Shown here piece by piece: positions 58,790-64,000 of a stretch of 64,000 nucleotides of DNA. The position numbers and the translations under genes are program-made. The notes beneath the pieces are model-generated. The model made no database searches. It was not told the origin of the DNA and saw nothing but the letters and a program-made list of their open reading frames with translations. Position 1 is the stretch's first letter, and each line of letters opens with the position of its first letter. The DNA comes from Fremontodendron californicum (Eukaryota > Streptophyta > Magnoliopsida > Malvales > Malvaceae). The stretch is taken from NCBI GenBank assembly GCA_030761205.1, contig JAULJL010000028.1:14800001-14864000 (forward strand), written 5' to 3'.

Positions 58790-61060
58790 ATCTACTTCCT
58801 CTCCCTTTCTTGGTAGACCTTGTTCAACAGCCCAGGGGCATAGCATCTCCCACTACGAGTTAAGTGCCCTACTCTTGTTATGTCGGTTGCTACTTGCTGA
58901 CTAGAAGTGCTCGGCATAACCATGCTGCAATCATACTTCCATGGTGCAGCCTTGTTTTCTTTATATGAAAAATAGGATGGCAGTTCTATGATTAGTTTAG
59001 GCATGACTTCTTCAATAACGGGAGCAACCTTCTCTTCCGGCTCATCATAGTAAATGATCAGAGGTCTACCTATACTGTATCCAATTGTATCCTCTGTAGC
59101 ACCCACTTCTTCTTCTGCTTCCTCATAGAATTGGGCTCGGCCCTTATTTATCATCCATTGGACCTTAACCAAGAAATCCCTACAATTCTGTATGGTATGT
59201 TCTTTGCATTTATGAAAAGGGCATCAATGTTCTATTCTACTTGCCACCACTTTCAAACTGTCCTCATCCTGAACTATCCCGACTCTAACCATTTAGACCC
59301 ATACTTTTAACATTGGAGCCTTCACTTCATTGATACACTTCTTCACCCGACTGACTTTCCCCGATATCATTGCATTCACATGGTTCTGAGCATGATTGGG
59401 CAATGGATTACCCGCTATATTTGGCCTATTCCTTGACCCAAATTTCATAACCCCGGAGTTGATTAGACTTTGGACTTTCCTTTTAAAGGCAATGCAATCC
59501 TTGGTTGAATGCCCCTGAATCCTCGCATGATACGTGCAGTTAGCATTTGCGTTGTACCATCTTGGATATGGCAGTGTCAAAGGTTTAAGGTATATAGGTG
59601 CAACAAGCTTAACCTGCAACAATTTGGGATATAGTTCACCATAAGTGGTAGGAATCGGGTCAAATTGGGGTTTTTGATCATTCTTTGGTGAACGTTGGTC
59701 ATTGTGCACGGTACCCTAAGTGTTTGGGACAGTGTTTCGGGGAAGGGTTATCTGTGGGGACACGTTAGTTGGAAATGGTTGTTGTGTTATATTGGTATAA
59801 GAGATTGGATTTTGAGTAAGGTGGTTCACAGTGGGGTAGTAAGGATTATACCCTGGGTAAGGTGTCTAAGATGTAGGAGGTGCATAGGATATAGAAGGAG
59901 TATAGGGCCTAGGAGGTGTTTATGGTGTAGAAGGTGTATAGGGATATTGGCTGAAGCTAACTGCGTGAGTTTCCTCTTTCTTTTTAGCAAGAAATACTTT
60001 CTTAGGAGTAGTAGACTCATCCTCCTCCATTTTTCCATTTTTGTTGGCAGACTCTATCATCTCTCCAGATATCACCATATTCGTAAAGTCTTTGGTGGCA
60101 CTCCCCACCAATTTATCATAATATAGGGTTTTTAAGGTATTGATGAAAAGTACGGTATTTTCTTTGTTGGTCAGAGGAGGTTGCACTTGTGTAGCCAGAT
60201 CTCTCCACCGTTGAGAGTACTCTTTAAAACTCTTCGTAGTTTTCTTTTCCATGTTCTGCAGTGACAACCTGTCAGGTACCATATCAGATACATGCTTATA
60301 ATGCTATATAAAGGCCCTGGCTAAATCCATCCAAGAATGAATCTTAGTCCGAGTCAGTTGATTATACAATCAGGTTGCAGACCCTGTCAAGCTATCCTGA
60401 AAGCAGTGGATAAGCAGTTTTTCATCATCATCATGTTCTGTCATTTTTCTGCAGTACATGGTTAGGTGTGCTAATGGGTTGGTAGTCCCATTATATTTCT
60501 CAAAATCGGGTACTTCAAACTTGGGAAGAATCACCAAGCCATGTACCAAGCTCATTTCTTTGGCATCCAGACTGCCAAATAACTCTGCCCCCTCTATTGC
60601 TCTTAATCTCTCTTCTAGTAACTGGTACTTCTTCTGAGATTCTGCAGTTTCCATTTTTTTTCAGCTCAGCCAACCTTGCTTTTTCTTTCTGAGTCAGTTC
60701 CTCAAAGTCCGGAACATCAATAATATCACTTGGGTCAGCCCCAATATTACCTTTTCCAGGAGCATAATTCTGTGCTTCAGTCGCTGGTTTAATATAAAAA
60801 TAGGAGGCTACCCCAGTTGGCAGCTCATTTCCCACATGCTGGGATGCTTGGCTCTTTAGCTGCATGATTTCAGGTTGATCTTCCTCATTTACCACCCTTT
60901 TTCTTGTGACCGAATTCTCCCTCGGCCCTTTCTGTCTCATCATGGCGTTCATCATTTCCATGAGTTTAGCCATTTGTTCCCTTGATTCCTCCTGAGACTT
61001 AATCAGCTATTATAGTTCCATTTGAACCCATTCCATCCTCTCAATACGAGTAAGATGATC
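58790..61060 (-). pseudogene. Gag region, broken
   Basis: Core gag text FEVPDFEKYNGTTNPLAHL and LLIHCFQDSLTGSA (about 60370-60530) and EYSQRWRDLATQVQPPL (about 60165-60215) match the retrotransposon gag family. A zinc-knuckle-like CTYHARIQGHSTKDC lies at about 59485-59530. An N-terminal charged piece begins MAKLMEMMNAMMRQKG at 60973. A linker toward protease (58792-59172) has no recognised domain. Several stops and frame changes break it (for example at about 60370 and 59710). Confidence 0.82.
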
Positions 61061-61611
61061 ATTCTCCATGATCCTAGCTTGAGATCTAGTGTTGTAGCAG
61101 TGTCGAAAATCCGTTTCTTTTAGAGTGCACCCGATTTTACCTTAAGTTTTAAAAAACCATGGACTAGAATTTATTGACACATTTTTTAAAATTTTATTAA
61201 AAATGAATGAAAGACTAGATGTGAATGAATGAACAAATAAAATGAATAAATAAATAACTAAGTATATGAATATGAAAGAATAAATGAATGAAGAAGTAAA
61301 ATGAATAAATAAGTGGCTAAGTATATGAATAGGAATGAATAATCTTAAAAAAAATAAATATATGAATGATTATGACTATGAATAAATGTACGAATAAACA
61401 AAATATATAAAAAATATGAATGCATTTGAAAGTATTGGCCCCGGGATAATTCCAACCAAACGGTCTTTCATTGATTTTCTGGAGCTAAGTACATCAAAGA
61501 TAAAACAAAAGGATCACCGCATAAGACAAATCCATAATTCGCCTATCTATTTCAAAGTGCTGTTACAAAATACTAGTCCTATAGTAACTCCCTTGGATCT
61601 TGGACTTTCTT

Positions 61612-63175
61612 TCACAATCCTCTTTTCATTGCCTTACTTTTCAATCTGACCCCTACTTGTTCATGGCTCCTAGACATGTCAGTAGAAACATCACTATACA
61701 AACTTTCCTTAGCTTGCTTCTCCAGTTGATTGTCTCGGGCTTTTTCATGCTTCGGTCTCTCTTTCCAATAGTTATTCTTTTTCTTGAGATTTTTGACCTT
61801 TTGCTCCCATTCCTCGGAAGTCTTGAGGGTCCCTTCAAATCTGAGCTCGAAGCGGTACCTTTTGTTTTCCAAGTGTAATTCTTGAAGATCGCCCTTGACA
61901 GTGTCTTTTTTCTCTCTTAATCCTTTCCATTTCTTTTTCCCGGGCTGATTCCCTATTTTTCATGTCCTCAAGCTCTTCTTGAAGTCGGGCAATCTTTTTT
62001 CTCATTTGGGCCTTTTCTTTTCCAAATTCCTACTTTGAAATTTCTAACTCCGACGGTACTTCTTTTGGTAGTGAACTCAAGAATTTAACTTCTTCCCCAT
62101 TAGATGCCAATAATCTATCATTAACCCTCATTTCTCTCCATGCTAGGTAGTCGGGTGTGACGATGTCAGCAATCTGGCTACCTTTATCCGATGGGTCTTT
62201 TTCCATGCTTCAATTATTCCCCGCATCTTTCCTGAGTAACCCTCTTCTCCATAGGTGAACTCTAATAGACCCAATCCATGAGTCGCGGGTGTGAACTGCC
62301 GAGATTCAACCTGTCTTTGCACCAACAGAGATGCGTAGCTCACTGCTCCCCAAATCCTGAGTAGTGGAACCCCTGACTTGTCTCCATATTTGTACAATAT
62401 CGGCTTAGGAATCATCCATAGAGCTCTCCAAGTTATCATTTCACCTTTAATATTTCGAAACAGGTTGATCCACTGCTTTTCATTTTTGTCTTCGGGCCAA
62501 TCTATTTTAAGGAACTCACTGATCGGTACTAGGGTTTTCAAATATGGTTTGAAAGAAACATTCTCCATTCTCCAAAAACGGTTCTGAATCCAAACATAGG
62601 GAAGCTGCATACATCCCCTGAATCTTACTTTTCATTCCCTTTTGCAACAGTTCAAAGATCGAATAGTTTCTGCTAGGATGGCTGGAGACGGATCTATCTT
62701 ATGTCTTAACTTCTCGAAAAGGTCAACTATGGCTAACTCGACACGTCCCAACCAAACCATATACAGCTAAAGCAAAAATATCCCTAGCAGTCTCTTTATT
62801 CGGGTGACTTTGGATCAAATATTGGATGGCATCCCAAGGAATACACTCACTTTTCCCTTTCTTAACCACATGAGCATCGACCCATTTACTGTCCATTCCC
62901 ACAATCCTAGCTAACTTCTTCTTAAACCCTAATATCTTTGAATCCTTCAAATAAATCCGATCCGGGATGTTATCCTTAATACGCAACAAAGCCGAATATT
63001 CCTCTATGGTTGGTGTCATGTCTTCCTTGTTGAAGGTGAAGCATCGGTAAGTAGGATTCCAGAAATGTATCATAGCCCGAATCAACTCACTATTAATTCT
63101 AACCGGTATCAATAATGCTATGTCTCCATATATCTGAGTGAAATCCTCTTTTCTGACATATCCTATTGACTCCAA
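61612..63175 (-). pseudogene. ORF1 upstream of gag: plant-mobile-domain/DUF7745-like, then coiled coil
   Basis: 63175-62723 contains HFWNPTYRCFTFNKEDMTPT followed by IEEYSALL, the signature of plant mobile-domain or DUF7745-like proteins that occur alone and inside transposons. 62610-62143 continues the same fold (MITWRALWMI, AVSYASLLVQRQ). 61612-61872 is Lys/Glu-rich and likely coiled coil. Stops and frameshifts separate the parts. Its role in the element is unknown; an extra ORF before gag is typical of Ogre-like elements. Confidence 0.72.
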
Positions 63176-63179
63176 ATAT

Positions 63180-64000
63180 CCATCAACCCTCGGAGATCAC
63201 TTTGTCGGATATCTAACTCTACCCGTTCTGGTAATATTGATATATATATATCCCTCTTTTAAACAATCCCCATCTTTTCGCTGCTCTGATTTCGACCACT
63301 GTCATACCCCTGCATGCTCTTCCACTATCGAACTAGTCTGACCCTCTATGAAAGCCCTTTTGATTGAAGATTATCCCGAGGCCAATAACTTTCCCTATGC
63401 ATTATGATTACATAAAAAAAATGCATGAAAAGAAACAAGTCAGTAAAGGTGAAGAAATCAAATAATACAAGCAAACAAAATGTCCCAATGAAAATTCGGC
63501 ATTACGACGCCTTTGGGACGGGGTATCGAATCTATCTCGGGCAAAACGATGTGTGTTCATCACTGCTCGATTTACAAAATTTATTTAGGATGTAAAATAG
63601 GTAATAAAAGGTTAGAAGTATCCTTCCATGTGTTCCTAACTCCGGTATATTTATCAAAATTCGACAGAGCTTCGCCTATGTTGGCTCTATGGTTCACTAT
63701 ATGTGGGTGAACGAAGTTCTAAAAGGCCCCGAATTGTTTCTCACTGTCGCCTGTGAAGGCTAGTAAGGCACCCCGATAAAAACGGGTTCAATTCGTTAGA
63801 GTATATTTCCCTAGCCCATGCGGAGGATCATCATGAGAGCTTAGGTAATTTATACTCCTAAAGCATTTTGCTAGCCAATGCGGAGGATCATCACAAGAGC
63901 GTAGCTACTTTACTTCCATTTAAAGGGACGAAACTCGGGTATAGAGCTCATGTTATGCAAATGCAAGTGTAGTGTGTGAGGAGGAACAACAAACCTTTCA
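63180..64000 (-). other. 5' leader of the retrotransposon upstream of ORF1, no gene seen
   Basis: It contains a direct repeat of about 65 bp (GCCCATGCGGAGGATCATCA near 63815 and GCCAATGCGGAGGATCATCA near 63875). The 5' LTR and primer-binding site are not reached at the window edge. Plus-strand frames here are not genes. Confidence 0.5.

Larger units (their letters stand above)
51226..64000 (-). mobile_element. Internal region of a Tat/Ogre-like Ty3-gypsy retrotransposon (5' end beyond the window)
   Basis: Minus-strand order from high to low coordinate: leader, ORF1 (to about 61.6 kb), gag (about 61.0-59.3 kb), protease (58.5-57.8 kb), intron (57401-57189), reverse transcriptase and RNase H (about 56.8-55.5 kb), a second RNase H (about 55.5-54.9 kb), integrase (about 54.85-53.80 kb), then a long 3' untranslated part with a minisatellite and a polypurine tract. 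The extra ORF1, dual RNase H, the intron, very long LTR and repeat-bearing 3' region together define the Tat/Ogre group. Many stops and frameshifts make it inactive. The 5' LTR and primer-binding site are not in the window. Confidence 0.9.

Overview
This is nuclear DNA of a flowering plant, almost certainly a eudicot. Evidence: spliced genes with GT-AG introns, plant-specific protein families, AT-rich intergenic DNA, a Tat/Ogre-type Ty3-gypsy element, a plant LINE with a reverse-transcriptase zinc-binding region, and many short hAT and Mutator-like elements. The species cannot be fixed from the sequence. No RNA genes, CRISPR arrays or bacterial operons were seen.

Only four host genes are supported. 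(1) The last exon of a DDX3/Ded1-type DEAD-box RNA helicase (1676-2140, +); the rest lies left of the window. (2) A complete three-exon gene on the minus strand (5042-6523) for a 186-residue GPI-anchored lipid-transfer protein of the YLS3/LTPG type; all three exons were rebuilt from splice sites and join in frame. (3) An eight-coding-exon SF1/BBP-like KH-domain gene (24278-29204, +; 838 residues) with a probable 5'-UTR intron and a telo-box plus GGCCCA motif upstream. (4) An intronless TMEM45/DUF716 membrane-protein gene (35014-35940, -).

Everything else is mobile-element debris, and many termini can be set from target-site duplications (TSDs). From 1 to 16 kb there are small hAT elements, tRNA-related SINEs, a 327-bp tandem duplication and a 5'-truncated LINE (15152-16932, -). 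From 17.1 to 22.5 kb there is a nested pile: one hAT element inserted 6 bp inside another, a Mutator-like MITE in the same host element, a 1485-bp solo LTR with 5-bp TSD, a 1.4-kb inverted-repeat element built from small hairpins, and another hAT. From 29.6 to 41 kb there are more hAT and Mutator-like elements with clear TSDs.

The right third (41.2-64 kb) is one retrotransposon complex. A Tat/Ogre-like element runs on the minus strand from beyond the right edge to 46398: ORF1, gag, protease, an intron, RT/RNase H, a second RNase H, integrase, a minisatellite-bearing 3' region, a polypurine tract and a 4.8-kb 3' LTR. It carries stops, frameshifts and lost catalytic residues. Its LTR end lies 2 bp from the end of a second, diverged 5.2-kb LTR in the opposite orientation, giving a roughly 10-kb tail-to-tail LTR pair centred near 46396. 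This junction, the in-frame retrotransposon intron and the 17-22 kb nest are the most interesting parts. I did not find a convincing wholly new gene system.
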